64,000 bases of DNA from Streptomyces hygroscopicus subsp. hygroscopicus (GTDB lineage: Bacteria > Actinomycetota > Actinomycetes > Streptomycetales > Streptomycetaceae). A program made the position numbers and the translations under genes. Below the pieces are notes generated by a model that saw nothing but the letters and a program-made list of their open reading frames with translations, was not told the origin of the DNA and searched no databases. The stretch lies in the NCBI RefSeq assembly GCF_030269125.1, contig NZ_BSSM01000003.1, positions 372,001-436,000 of the forward strand, written 5' to 3'. Below are positions 33,711 through 42,016 of the stretch, in pieces (position 1 is the first letter of the stretch; every line of letters begins with the position of its first letter).

Positions 33711-34412
33711 ATGACGGCTTCATCGCAGTCGATCGCCGAGAATGTGACGCGCGGCCAGGACGTCGTGCGGAAGGGTACGGACGCCGCGGCGCGGCCTGCC
33801 GCCGACGCCGCAGCGGAGCGACGCCGGCAGGCCGCGCGTCTGCTGCGGGACGGGGCCCAGGAACGGCTGGTGTCCCTCCTGCTCGGTCTGCGGATGGCTC
33901 GCGAGCAGCTGGGCGAGGCTCCCTCGACGGCCGCTGCCGGACTCCTCGACGACGCGATCCGGGATGCCGAGACGGCGCTCGCACAGGTTCGGGAAGTGGC
34001 GGCGGGGCTGTGCCCGCAGGTGCTCCAGCTGCGTGGACTGGGGCCGGCCGTCTCCGCCCTCGCGGCGGCGAGTCCGGTTCCCGTCACCGTGACCGTCCGC
34101 TCGGGTCGGGACCGGCTGCCCCGGGCGGTGGAGACCCACGTGTACTTCCTGATCGCGGAGGCGCTGGCCCACGCGGTGCAGGACTCCGGCGCGAGCCGTG
34201 GCGAGGTGGAGCTGACGCATATCGGCTCCGGTCTCGTGGTGAGCGTGGTCAGTGACGCCTGTCCGCCGCGCGGAGCGGGCGCCGATGCCCGGATGGGCGC
34301 CATGACGGAGTGCGTGACCCTGCTGGAGGGCACGCTGACGGTGACGTGTTCCTCGGCTGCGGGCACCACCGTCCGTGCCGTGCTGCCGGTGCCGGCCGGC
34401 CGACCGGCGTGA
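33711..34412 (+). CDS. Degenerate histidine-kinase-like protein lacking the phospho-acceptor His
   Basis: This 233-residue soluble protein resembles the transmitter part of NarL-partner kinases (HisKA_3 plus HATPase). The dimerisation motif, usually R-x-x-H-D-G-A-Q, reads RLLRDGAQERLVSLLLGLRM, with Arg46 in place of the His. The DxGxG ATP-binding box is replaced by SDACPPRGAGADARMG, and only the N-box-like YFLIAEALAHAVQ and the final TTVRAVLPVPAG strand resemble the family. It should therefore neither autophosphorylate nor bind ATP normally, and may act as a dimerising regulator of another kinase. AAGGTG precedes the ATG. The PAP2 gene lies 79 bases upstream on the same strand. Confidence 0.75.
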   Translation: MTASSQSIAENVTRGQDVVRKGTDAAARPAADAAAERRRQAARLLRDGAQERLVSLLLGLRMAREQLGEAPSTAAAGLLDDAIRDAETALAQVREVAAGLCPQVLQLRGLGPAVSALAAASPVPVTVTVRSGRDRLPRAVETHVYFLIAEALAHAVQDSGASRGEVELTHIGSGLVVSVVSDACPPRGAGADARMGAMTECVTLLEGTLTVTCSSAAGTTVRAVLPVPAGRPA

Positions 34413-35073
34413 CACCACGACGGGGGTTCACCCTGACGGTGGCCCCCGGGTCACGCCGCCCGTGACGCCGTGGCTCTCAGGCCGCCGGAGCGACGACCGC
34501 GGCGGCGCGTAGGCACAGCTCTCGGTGCCCGGGGCCTGAGCCGCCGCCACCGTCGTACGATCCGCGGCCGGCCCGGCGCGCGGCCACCGGCCAAGTGCGC
34601 CGGCCGCTGGCCGCCGCCCGGTTGTGCGGGCGAGCACAAGGGCGGCCGTGAGCACCACCGGGCCCCGAGCACCGTGCTGCTTCGCCAGGCTTCCGGCGTC
34701 GGCACCCGCCCCGCGGCCGAACCCACCGCCGCGGGGCGTGGTTCGCCTCGCTGCCGCGGATGTGCGGTGTCTTCCGGGCCGCCCGGCCGGCTCTTCCCAC
34801 CGAGACGCCGCTGGTCGTCGCCGAGGGGAGCACGCGGGGCGTGCCCTTCACCGTGTCGCTCGACGTGGCCCTCGTGGCCTCGGGCACCGGCGCGACCACC
34901 GTGGTCAACGGCGCCCTGGGCGACGTCTCGCGCCTCACCGCACGGCTCGCAGTGCGGCTGGGTACCCCGCGACCCACCACGCGTGCGGTCCGGCGGCACT
35001 CCCCCGCCGCAGCCGGCGGCCCCGCTCGACCGACGCCCCGCGCCGGTCGGCCGTTCCCGGGCCGCCGGCACCG
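34413..35073. other. Long intergenic region, possible gene remnants only
   Basis: About 660 bases contain no gene with a plausible start, length and ribosome binding site. A short + strand stretch at about 34795-34965 (VPFTVSLDVALVASGTGATT and LGDVSRLTARLAVRLG) has protein-like character and good third-position bias, and may be the end of a lost secreted or membrane-associated protein. Nothing else stands out. Confidence 0.4.
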
Positions 35074-35505
35074 TCAGACGGTGCGGTCCCGGATGCGCGC
35101 GAGCAGGGACCGCAGTTGTGCGCGGTCCTCCTCGTCCAGGGCCGTGGTCGCCTCGGCGAGCGCGAGGCGGTCGATCTCCTCCGCCTCGCGGTGACAGCGC
35201 ATCCCCTCTTCGGTCAGCCGGACCAGCGAGGCCCTCCGGTCCCGCGGGTGGCGGACCCGCTCCACCAGGCCGTCGCGTTCCAGGCTGTCCACGATCGTGG
35301 TGGCGGTGCGGGCGGCGATGCCGGCCATCTCGCTCAGGTCCCTCATCCGCAGCGGCTGCCCCTCCCGGGCCAGCATGCGCAGGGCGCGCAGCCGGGCCAC
35401 CGAGGCCCCCTTCTCCCGCAGTCTGCCCTCCACGAACTGCCGTAGCCGGTACGTCGTCTCGAACAGCTCGTCGACCAGGACGTCGCTGCTGCCGTGCACT
35501 GCCAT
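35074..35505 (-). CDS. MarR family transcriptional regulator
   Basis: This 143-residue MarR-type regulator has the winged helix-turn-helix MRDLSEMAGIAARTATTIVD and LERDGLVERVRHPRDRRASLV (about 55-100), flanked by the usual dimerisation helices. The ATG at 35505 follows GGAGAG at eight bases. It is divergent from an MFS drug-efflux gene, the standard arrangement in which MarR represses the pump until a drug or phenolic ligand binds. The 107-bp gap contains a short dyad next to the pump start. No Cys in a redox-sensing position is seen. Confidence 0.92.
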   Translation of the reverse strand: MAVHGSSDVLVDELFETTYRLRQFVEGRLREKGASVARLRALRMLAREGQPLRMRDLSEMAGIAARTATTIVDSLERDGLVERVRHPRDRRASLVRLTEEGMRCHREAEEIDRLALAEATTALDEEDRAQLRSLLARIRDRTV

Positions 35506-35600
35506 GGTGCCCAGTCTCTCCTGTCCCGCGCCGCTCCCGCGCACCTTCGGCGCCGCTTCCCTGCCATGGAAGCCAATATCCTGAGAAGGCACATAGTGAG

Positions 35601-35613
35601 TATGCTCAGCATA
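35601..35613. promoter_or_regulatory. Candidate MarR operator at the MFS start
   Basis: TATGCT-c-AGCATA is a perfect 6-1-6 dyad ending on the first base of the MFS start codon. It could block RNA polymerase at the pump promoter. Confidence 0.45.
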
Positions 35614-37094
35614 TGCGACGACGTCACTCCGCGCGGTCCGCCCCGCCGCCCCGCCTCAGCCAGCGTCTGGTCGTCCCGGTCGTGTGCGTCAGCGTGACGT
35701 TCGTCGCGATCGCCGACGGGGCGATCACCACGGTGGCCCTGCCCTCGATCGCCCGTCAGTTCCGGCTGACCGCCGCCGCGTTGGACGGAGTGGTCGTGGT
35801 CTACCCGGTCTGCCTGGCCATGGCCATCCCGGCGTCGGCGTGGCTGGTCGAGCGGTTCGGCGGCAAACGCGTCCTGCTGACCGCCCTGGCCGGGTTCCTC
35901 GGCTCCTCGCTGCTGTGCGGGGCTGCGGCCGGACTCGTCCAGCTCGTCGCCTGGCGCGGGGTGCAGGGGCTGTCGGCCGGCGTGCTCTTCCCGGCCTCCA
36001 CGGCGCTGCTGTTCGGCACCTTCACCCCCGCGGAGCAGCTCCGCGTCTCCCGCTACATGATCGTTCCGCAGCAGATCGCCCCGGCCGCGGCCCCCGTCCT
36101 CGGCGGGCTGCTGGTGGACCATCTGTCCTGGCGGTGGGTGTTCTACGTCAATCTGCCGGTGGGCCTGCCGGCGCTGGTGTTCGGCGCGCTGTTCCTGGCC
36201 GGCGGCCGGGGAGCCCGACCCGGCCGCTTCGACCTGCCCGGCCTGCTGCTCAGCGCGGCCGGCCTGGGCACCGTGATGTTCGGCCTGTGCGAGGGGCCCG
36301 ACCGCGGCTGGTCCTCCCCCACCGTGCTCGCCGTGCTCGTGCTCGGCGCGGTGCTGCTGACCTCCGCCGTCACCGTGGAACTGCGCACGGCCGAACCCCT
36401 GCTGCGGCTGCGGCTGTTCGCCGACCGGCTCTTCCGGGACACCAACCTGATCAACCTGATCGGCCTGATCCCCATCATGGGCGCCCTGTACCTGGGACCG
36501 CTCTTCCTCCAGCAGGCGCAGGGCCGTACGGCGCTGGAGTCGGGCCTGACCACCTTCCCCGAGGCGTTCGGCGTCCTGCTGACCGTCCAGCTCGCCGGTG
36601 TCCTGTACGCCAGGGTCGGTCCGCGCCTGATCGTGGGCTGCGGTCTGACCGGGGTCAGCGCGGTGCTGCTGCTCCTCGCCGCCTGCGACGACCGCACGGG
36701 CCTGTGGGCCTTCCGCGGCTGCATGTTCCTGTTCGGCGCGGCGATCGGCTGCTTCTTCATACCGACGACGATCGCCTCACTGGCCACCGTCGACCGTACG
36801 GACCTGCCGCAGGCCACCATGCTGAACACCGTCGTGCGCCAGACCGGCGGCGCGCTCGCGCCGGCGGCCGTGACCACGGCCCTGGTCCTCGGCACCCCGC
36901 CGGGCACCGCCGCCGCCCCGCCCATGGCCGCGTACCAGCACGCGTACCTCGTCCTGGCCGCGATCGCCGCGGCGACGGCGGTCTTCGCCTTCACGCTGCC
37001 CGACGGGCCGGCCCGCGCCGCCGCCCGCGGACCCGCCGGCCGGTCCGGTCCGGCCGCCCTCCCCCGGCGCCGGCGGGACCGGACCGGCTCCTGA
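35613..37094 (+). CDS. MFS drug-efflux transporter, EmrB/QacA type
   Basis: This 493-residue proton-driven efflux protein has 14 predicted membrane helices. The DHA2 motifs are visible: IADGAITTVALPSIARQF in helix 1 (equivalent of the D-x-T-x-V-N-V-A-L-P motif), WLVERFGGKRVLL (motif A, loop 2-3), and VLGGLLVDHLSWRWVFYVNL (motif C with the WRW-F-x-N-L signature). It is divergent from a MarR gene and is the likely target of that repressor. No convincing ribosome binding site precedes the ATG. The last 30 residues are basic and Pro-rich. The drug specificity is unknown. Confidence 0.92.
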   Translation: MRRRHSARSAPPPRLSQRLVVPVVCVSVTFVAIADGAITTVALPSIARQFRLTAAALDGVVVVYPVCLAMAIPASAWLVERFGGKRVLLTALAGFLGSSLLCGAAAGLVQLVAWRGVQGLSAGVLFPASTALLFGTFTPAEQLRVSRYMIVPQQIAPAAAPVLGGLLVDHLSWRWVFYVNLPVGLPALVFGALFLAGGRGARPGRFDLPGLLLSAAGLGTVMFGLCEGPDRGWSSPTVLAVLVLGAVLLTSAVTVELRTAEPLLRLRLFADRLFRDTNLINLIGLIPIMGALYLGPLFLQQAQGRTALESGLTTFPEAFGVLLTVQLAGVLYARVGPRLIVGCGLTGVSAVLLLLAACDDRTGLWAFRGCMFLFGAAIGCFFIPTTIASLATVDRTDLPQATMLNTVVRQTGGALAPAAVTTALVLGTPPGTAAAPPMAAYQHAYLVLAAIAAATAVFAFTLPDGPARAAARGPAGRSGPAALPRRRRDRTGS

Positions 37095-37119
37095 GCCCCG
37101 TCAGTGCGGGCCGCCGGGA

Positions 37120-37932
37120 TCAGACGGCGGTCGCAGCGGGCGAGAAGGCCACCACGGCCTCGCTCGTGTACGCCAGGAAGGTCAGCGTCTCCTCGAAGTA
37201 GAGCGTGACGCTCGTCGCGTCGTGCGACAGATAGCCGATGGACACGTCCTGGCCGAGCCGCAGCTCGAAGTCGCCGCCGCGGCCGGAGAGCAGGAAGGCG
37301 CCGTCGATCGCCGGTGCCCAGACGATGTCCCCGTCGAGCAGCCCGGCGATGTGCCTGAGGACGGGATAGCCGTGGTCGGACGTCTCGCTGACGGCCGTGT
37401 ACGCGTCGGCGCTCAGCGCCAGCGTGTAGGGACCGTCCACGCCGGCCAGCCGCAGGGCCGTCACCGCCCGGGTCACCGCGTCGGGGTAGTCGCGCACGTC
37501 GGCGGGAAGGGACAGTGCCGGGTGGGAGGTGCCGCGGCGCAGGCCCGTGATACCGGCGGCCGGGTAGCCCTCGAAGACGGCGCGGTCCTCGGCGAAGGCC
37601 AGGCGCCGGGCCGCGTCCTTCACCGGCTGCCAGTCGGCGTCCTTCGCGCCCCGGAGAACGGCGTCGGCCTGTCGGCGGTCGATGGTGAAGGGGACCCTCA
37701 GTTCGACCAGCGGCTGGAAGCCCCGGGTATGGGCGGTGACCCCCTCCGCGGGTGCCTGGACCGCTTCCATATGACCGGTGCCCACTCCGGCGAGCCCGGT
37801 GCCGCCCGCCTCGGGGACGTCGACGATACGGCGGGCCGCCACATGGCGCTTGAAGGTACGGCGTGCCTCGTCCTCCAGGTCGGCCCAGGCCGCGGCGGAC
37901 AGGGGAGCGAGTTCACGGTGCAGGTTGTTCAT
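37120..37932 (-). CDS. Encapsulin shell protein (family 1)
   Basis: This 270-residue protein has the HK97-like fold of family 1 encapsulins (the linocin M18 family), which self-assemble into icosahedral protein compartments. It starts MNNLHRELAPLSAAAWADLE, with the typical N-terminal helix. FKRHVAARRIVDVPEAGGTG, an E-loop region with FQPLVELRVPFTIDR, AFEGYPAAGITGLR-like spacing and the C-terminal DVSIGYLSHD and LYFEETLTFLAYTSEAVVAF follow in family order. Its start codon lies inside the 3' end of the DyP gene, a 20-base overlap, so cargo and shell are translationally coupled. The cargo is the DyP peroxidase, which ends in an encapsulation tail. Confidence 0.96.
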   Translation of the reverse strand: MNNLHRELAPLSAAAWADLEDEARRTFKRHVAARRIVDVPEAGGTGLAGVGTGHMEAVQAPAEGVTAHTRGFQPLVELRVPFTIDRRQADAVLRGAKDADWQPVKDAARRLAFAEDRAVFEGYPAAGITGLRRGTSHPALSLPADVRDYPDAVTRAVTALRLAGVDGPYTLALSADAYTAVSETSDHGYPVLRHIAGLLDGDIVWAPAIDGAFLLSGRGGDFELRLGQDVSIGYLSHDATSVTLYFEETLTFLAYTSEAVVAFSPAATAV

Positions 37933-38977
37933 CGGCGGGGCTCCGCTTCATGTCGCCGATCCCCAGGGAGGACCCTCGGGATCGGACCTGGTGGTCGGTC
38001 GGGGTGACGACGGCCGCGGGCATGACGTCCGGCGGCTCGGGGAGGTCTTCGAGGAAGTCCGCCGTGGGCGTGAAGAACAGGCAGCCGGTGACGGCGGTGG
38101 AGAAGTCCAGAATCCGGTCGTGCCGGGCCGAGGGGGTGCCCAGGAACATCCGCTCCAGCATCGTCTCCGTCACCTCGGGGGTGCGCGAGTAGCCGATGAA
38201 GTAGGTGCCGAACTCCCCCCGGCCCACGGACCCGAAGGGCATGTTGTCGCGCAGGATCTCGCGTTCGGTGCCGTCCGGGTCGGTGACGGTGGTCAGGGCG
38301 GTGTGCGCGTCCGCCGGTTTCACGTCGTCGGGCAGTTCCACGTCGGACAGCTTGTGCCGGCCGATCGCCCGCTCCTGCTCCTCGACGGACAGGGCCTCCC
38401 ACGCCCGGAGGTCGTGCAGGTACTTCTGCACGACGACGTAGCTGCCGCCCGCGAAGGGCGGGTCCTCGGCACCGACGACGACGGCCACGCGCGCCGCCGC
38501 ACCCGTCGGATTCTCCGTTCCGTCGACGAAACCGAGCAGATCGCGTGCGTCGAAGTACTTGAAGCCATGGACCTCGTCCGCGACGGTGACCGCTCCGCGC
38601 AACCGAGTCATGATCTCCGTGGCGAGCGCGAAGCACAGGTCGAGCCGCGCGGCACGGATGTGGAAAAGCAGGTCGCCAGGGGTCGCCACGGCCTGGTGCA
38701 CGGGGCCGCTCAGCTGCCGGAAGGGGTGGAGCCGAGCGGGGCGCGGCCCGGAGAAGAGCCGGTCCCAGGCGTGTGAACCGATGCCGGTGACACAGCTGAG
38801 CCTGCCCTCCGGCTGCGCGCGGAAACCCACCGCGCGCTGCAACGATCCGATGTCCGACAGCAGGTCGCGGACCGTTCCCTCGCCTCCCCTGTCGATCGTC
38901 ACGACGAGGAAGATCGCCGCGCTGGTCAACGGGGACAGGACCGGTTGGGGAACCGGTTGGGGGACCTCTCCGGTCAT
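37913..38977 (-). CDS. DyP-type heme peroxidase, encapsulin cargo
   Basis: This 354-residue dye-decolorizing peroxidase of the DypB class uses H2O2 to oxidise bulky substrates. Key residues are present: the distal GFVDGTENP motif with Asp152, the heme-ligand His225 in PADAHTALTTV, and catalytic Arg243 in ILRDNMPFGS. The C-terminal extension after the catalytic domain ends in GSSLGIGDMKRS plus a short tail, which matches the consensus SLGIGSLK-type targeting peptide that docks cargo inside encapsulins. GGAGGG precedes the ATG. It is the first gene of a two-gene operon with the shell gene. Its upstream region has a CAGGCAAGTAA element like those of the two XRE/MmyB genes. Confidence 0.96.
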   Translation of the reverse strand: MTGEVPQPVPQPVLSPLTSAAIFLVVTIDRGGEGTVRDLLSDIGSLQRAVGFRAQPEGRLSCVTGIGSHAWDRLFSGPRPARLHPFRQLSGPVHQAVATPGDLLFHIRAARLDLCFALATEIMTRLRGAVTVADEVHGFKYFDARDLLGFVDGTENPTGAAARVAVVVGAEDPPFAGGSYVVVQKYLHDLRAWEALSVEEQERAIGRHKLSDVELPDDVKPADAHTALTTVTDPDGTEREILRDNMPFGSVGRGEFGTYFIGYSRTPEVTETMLERMFLGTPSARHDRILDFSTAVTGCLFFTPTADFLEDLPEPPDVMPAAVVTPTDHQVRSRGSSLGIGDMKRSPADEQPAP

Positions 38978-39004
38978 GAGTCATACCCTCCGGTGTCGGG
39001 AAAG

Positions 39005-39075
39005 CAGGCAAGTAAACGTAACTCTAGGTGAGACTCATCAACTTCGCGATATGTGCGCCCGATAAGATATGTGCG
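39005..39075. promoter_or_regulatory. Control region of the DyP-encapsulin operon
   Basis: CAGGCAAGTAAACG (39005-39018) resembles the element shared with the XRE/MmyB genes. Further upstream, GATATGTGCG occurs twice, at 39048-39057 and 39066-39075, an 18-base period. The stretch is distinctly less GC-rich than its surroundings, as expected for a regulated promoter. Confidence 0.5.
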
Positions 39076-39103
39076 TCACATGTAGTAACTTAATGTGTGT
39101 GAC

Positions 39104-39375
39104 CGAGCCATGCGAGGACGGGACTCCAGCGCGGCAAACCTTGTGGAGTACCGTCCTGCGGAGGTCACCGAGGGCACGTGCGCGTGGTGGTCCCGGACGC
39201 GGTCCTGACCCCGCGCGGGCGGACACGGCTGCCCGGCGAGTAAAAAGCGCGCAATCTCTGGGCACCCGGTCGCTCTCGATCCCCGGACGGACCTTCGGGC
39301 GCGCTCCGCCCCAGGGACACCCCTTTCGGGCCGGTTGGGGGACGCGGCAGGTACACCCAGCGGACACGATACGAC
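39104..39375. other. Intergenic stretch without a gene
   Basis: Between the DyP promoter and the promoter of the second XRE/MmyB gene I see no frame with coding character and no strong hairpin. Confidence 0.5.
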
Positions 39376-39381
39376 GTTTAG

Positions 39382-39404
39382 TGTGTCACTTCAGCAAGTA
39401 ACCT
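39382..39404 (+). promoter_or_regulatory. Promoter element of the second XRE/MmyB gene
   Basis: TGTGTCACTTCAGCAAGTAA matches 18 of 20 bases of 15277-15296. TAACCT (39399-39404) lies exactly seven bases before the ATG, the same geometry as in the paralogue, and no ribosome binding site is present, so a leaderless mRNA is likely. Confidence 0.6.
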
Positions 39405-39411
39405 TAGTTAA

Positions 39412-40305
39412 ATGCAAAGCGTCAACCCGCTAGGTGAGTTCATACGGGCTCGCCGAGCCGCCACTTCGCCCAAGCAGGTGGGTCTGTCGGACGAGGGTCC
39501 CCGCCGTACCGCGGGGTTGCGGCGCCATGAGGTGGCCATGCTGGCGGGCGTGAGCGAGGGCTACTACGCGCGCCTGGAGCAGGGCCGGGAGAAACACCCT
39601 TCCGACCAGGTTCTCAAGGCGCTGACCCGGGTGTTCGGACTCGACGCCGAGGCGACGGAGCATCTGCACCGGCTGGCGCGTCAGGGGCTGCGCGGGACCG
39701 GTGGCAGCCGTGGCTCGGCGGACGACCGCGCTCCCTCCCATCTGGTCCGGCTCATCGGCTCCTGGAGCACGCCGGCGGTGATCCTCGGCCCCCGCTTCGA
39801 CATCCTGGCCGCCAATGACGCGGCGAGGGCCTTGCTGTCCGTCATGGGCACGGAAAGAAATCTGCTGCGGTTCGTCTTCCTCGACCCGGCGGCCCGGCGG
39901 TTCCACCTGGACTGGGAGGAGATCGCCCGAACCCGTGTGGCCGGCCTGCGGGCGACGGCCGCCCTGAACGTCGAGGACGAGACCCTGCGGGCGCTGGTCG
40001 GTCAACTCTTGCGCCGCAGCGAGGACTTCACCCGCATGTGGGCCGAATACGATGTCCGCGCCAAAACCCACCAGACCAACCGACTGTTGCATCCCGACGC
40101 CGGGCAACTGACCCTGATCTACCAGTCCTTCACCGTGAACGGCTGCCCCGGCCAGCAGCTCGGCACGTACCAGGCCGAGCCGGGTTCGCCGAGCGAGGCC
40201 GCGCTGAGGCGGCTGGTCGAGACCCCCGCCGGTCCCGGGTCCGCGGCCGACGAGCAGCCCGCCCCGCATGACGATCCCGGCCCAGCGGGCGGGGCGGGCC
40301 GCTAG
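39412..40305 (+). CDS. XRE/MmyB-type transcriptional regulator (copy 2)
   Basis: This 297-residue regulator is a full-length paralogue of the one at 15307. The N-terminal helix-turn-helix contains AMLAGVSEGYYARLEQGREK. The C-terminal MmyB-like ligand domain has RFDILAANDAARALLSVMG, NLLRFVFLDPAARRFHLDWE and QSFTVNGCPGQQLGTYQA. The ATG follows the promoter element directly. It is divergent from the DyP-encapsulin operon across a 434-bp region in which both sides carry a CAAGTAA-type element, so regulation of the nanocompartment by this protein is a reasonable hypothesis. The last 30 residues are low-complexity. The intervals 40306-40483 and 38978-39411 contain no other genes. Confidence 0.93.
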   Translation: MQSVNPLGEFIRARRAATSPKQVGLSDEGPRRTAGLRRHEVAMLAGVSEGYYARLEQGREKHPSDQVLKALTRVFGLDAEATEHLHRLARQGLRGTGGSRGSADDRAPSHLVRLIGSWSTPAVILGPRFDILAANDAARALLSVMGTERNLLRFVFLDPAARRFHLDWEEIARTRVAGLRATAALNVEDETLRALVGQLLRRSEDFTRMWAEYDVRAKTHQTNRLLHPDAGQLTLIYQSFTVNGCPGQQLGTYQAEPGSPSEAALRRLVETPAGPGSAADEQPAPHDDPGPAGGAGR

Positions 40306-40483
40306 GCTCTGTGCGGCAGAAGACCTCACGTGGGTTGGCGGGCCGGAGGATCAGTGAGGCCCGGGTGGACTCCGGTCCGGCCGCGCCGCAGCCGCGGCAC
40401 CATTTCCCGGCGGCCGGCTGGGAGACGGGGGGGAGGGGCGCGTGGACGCGGGTGGTGCCCCTTGGACGCGCCTTCCTCCCGGC

Positions 40484-41881
40484 TCAGTCCGGGAGCGGGA
40501 TCCGCACCAGGATCGACGTGCCCTCGTCGGGCGGTGACTCGATGGTCAGCGTGCCGTCGAAGGCGGAGACCCGGTCCGTGAGACCGGTCAGGCCACTGCC
40601 GGGGGTGGCCCGGTCCAGGCCGCCCACGCCGTCGTCGGCAACCCGGATGAGCAGGACGTCGTCGGCGAGTTCCAGGCGGATGTCGATGTGGGAGGCCTGG
40701 GCGTGCTTGACCGCGTTCGTCACGGCCTCGGCCACGATGAAGTACGCGTTGGACTCCACGGCGGAGGCGAACCGCCGGTCGCACCTGTTGTCCAGGACGG
40801 CGGGCACCGGGCATCGGGACGCCAGGTCCCCCACCGCCCCCGCCAGTCCCTTCACCGTGAGGGTGAGCGGGTAGATTCCCCGGGCGAGTTCCCGCAACTC
40901 GTCGATCGCGGTCTGGGCGTTGGCGATGGAGTCCTCCAGCAACTCGGTCACGGGCCCCTCCGCGTCGGGGATCATCTCCCGCGCCAGCCGCAGCCCGATC
41001 ATCAGGCTGACGAGTCGTTGCTGCGCCCCGTCGTGCAGATCACGTGCCGTACGGCGGTGCACCTCCTCGACGCTCTCCATGATGCGTCTGCGGCTGTCCT
41101 GCATGGAGGCCGCCATGGTGTTGAACGACGTGCCGAGCGCCCCGATCTCGGAGACCTTGCTCGGAGAGATCCGCACGGCGAGGTCGCCGCCCGCGAGCCG
41201 CTGGGCGGCGGCCGCCACCCCGCGCACCGGCCGTACGACGGCGCGGTGCTGGAGCACCGTGAAGGCGGCCACCAGCGCCGTCGAGGCGGCCAGGCCCACG
41301 CCCGCGGCGATCACCGCCCGGCGCCCGTTCGCCCCGGCCGCGTCCTCGCGCGCGGCGAGTTGGGTGCGCTCGTCGGCCATGTACCGGTCGAACCGGGCCC
41401 GCAGCGCGTCGACCCGTCGCTTGCCCTCCTGCGTCGCCGCCACTCCGGAGGCGGCCGGGTCGCCGCGCCGCACCTCCTCGACCAGCGGGATCGAGTAGTC
41501 GTTCAGATACGACTGGACACTCCGGGCGATCTGCGTGGCGGCTCGTCGCTGGTGGGGTGAGGTGGTTCCGTCGGTGAATCTCCGCGTCTCCGCGGGGAGG
41601 TCCCGGCGTGCCTCGTCCCACGGCTCAAGGAAGGTCTCCTGCTTGGTGATCAGAAAGCCCCTCTGGCCCGTCTCGAGGTCCAGCACCAGTTGCTCCATGG
41701 TGCCCGCCTCGACCAGGGCGGTCCGGGACGCACGCCTCGCCGACGTGGAGTCGTTGGCGTCGTCGATCGCCCACAGCAGGACGGCGAACGCCACACCTAT
41801 CAGCAAGGCGAGCAGACCGCTCGCCGCGATCGTGAGACTCGTCAGCCCCAGTCGCCGGCCGTGCCACCGTCGTACCCTCAT
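40484..41881 (-). CDS. Orphan sensor histidine kinase with CHASE3-like and HAMP domains
   Basis: This 465-residue membrane sensor kinase has a first membrane helix at about residues 13-38, an extracytoplasmic CHASE3-like four-helix domain (about 45-185, with ETGQRGFLITKQETFLEPW), a second helix (about 188-210), and a HAMP linker (RPVRGVAAAAQRLAGGDLAV). The HisKA_3 domain has the phospho-acceptor His in RDLHDGAQQRLVSLM, and the HATPase domain has EAVTNAVKHAQAS (N box), VADDGVGGL and GSGLTGLTDRV. No response regulator lies beside it, which is unusual for this NarL-type class. GGCGGAG precedes the ATG, and a CAGTAAGTAACG element lies 40 bases upstream. Confidence 0.92.
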   Translation of the reverse strand: MRVRRWHGRRLGLTSLTIAASGLLALLIGVAFAVLLWAIDDANDSTSARRASRTALVEAGTMEQLVLDLETGQRGFLITKQETFLEPWDEARRDLPAETRRFTDGTTSPHQRRAATQIARSVQSYLNDYSIPLVEEVRRGDPAASGVAATQEGKRRVDALRARFDRYMADERTQLAAREDAAGANGRRAVIAAGVGLAASTALVAAFTVLQHRAVVRPVRGVAAAAQRLAGGDLAVRISPSKVSEIGALGTSFNTMAASMQDSRRRIMESVEEVHRRTARDLHDGAQQRLVSLMIGLRLAREMIPDAEGPVTELLEDSIANAQTAIDELRELARGIYPLTLTVKGLAGAVGDLASRCPVPAVLDNRCDRRFASAVESNAYFIVAEAVTNAVKHAQASHIDIRLELADDVLLIRVADDGVGGLDRATPGSGLTGLTDRVSAFDGTLTIESPPDEGTSILVRIPLPD

Positions 41882-41920
41882 GCTCCGCCCAGCGGTGAAA
41901 AGGATGAGAACGTCTTGCGC

Positions 41921-41935
41921 CTTCAGTAAGTAACG
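41921..41935. promoter_or_regulatory. CAGTAAGTAA element upstream of the orphan histidine kinase
   Basis: CTTCAGTAAGTAACG on the + strand differs from CTTCAGCAAGTAACC in front of the second XRE/MmyB gene at two positions. It lies about 40 bases upstream of the kinase start, which reads from the opposite strand. Confidence 0.45.
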
Positions 41936-42016
41936 TATCTATGTTCGGTGAACGGTGCACCAAAATACATAACCACCAAGGTCCCGCCAAGCATCGACCG
42001 AGGAGTCAGGTGGCCG

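Noticed and set aside
34470..35070. Long + strand extension in front of the MFS gene
   Set aside because: It runs opposite the MarR gene and through low-complexity sequence; the transporter motifs begin directly after the ATG at 35613.
39069..39401. 110-codon + strand frame in the DyP/XRE intergenic region
   Set aside because: Arg/Pro-rich sequence, no ribosome binding site, and it overlaps the conserved promoter element of the regulator.
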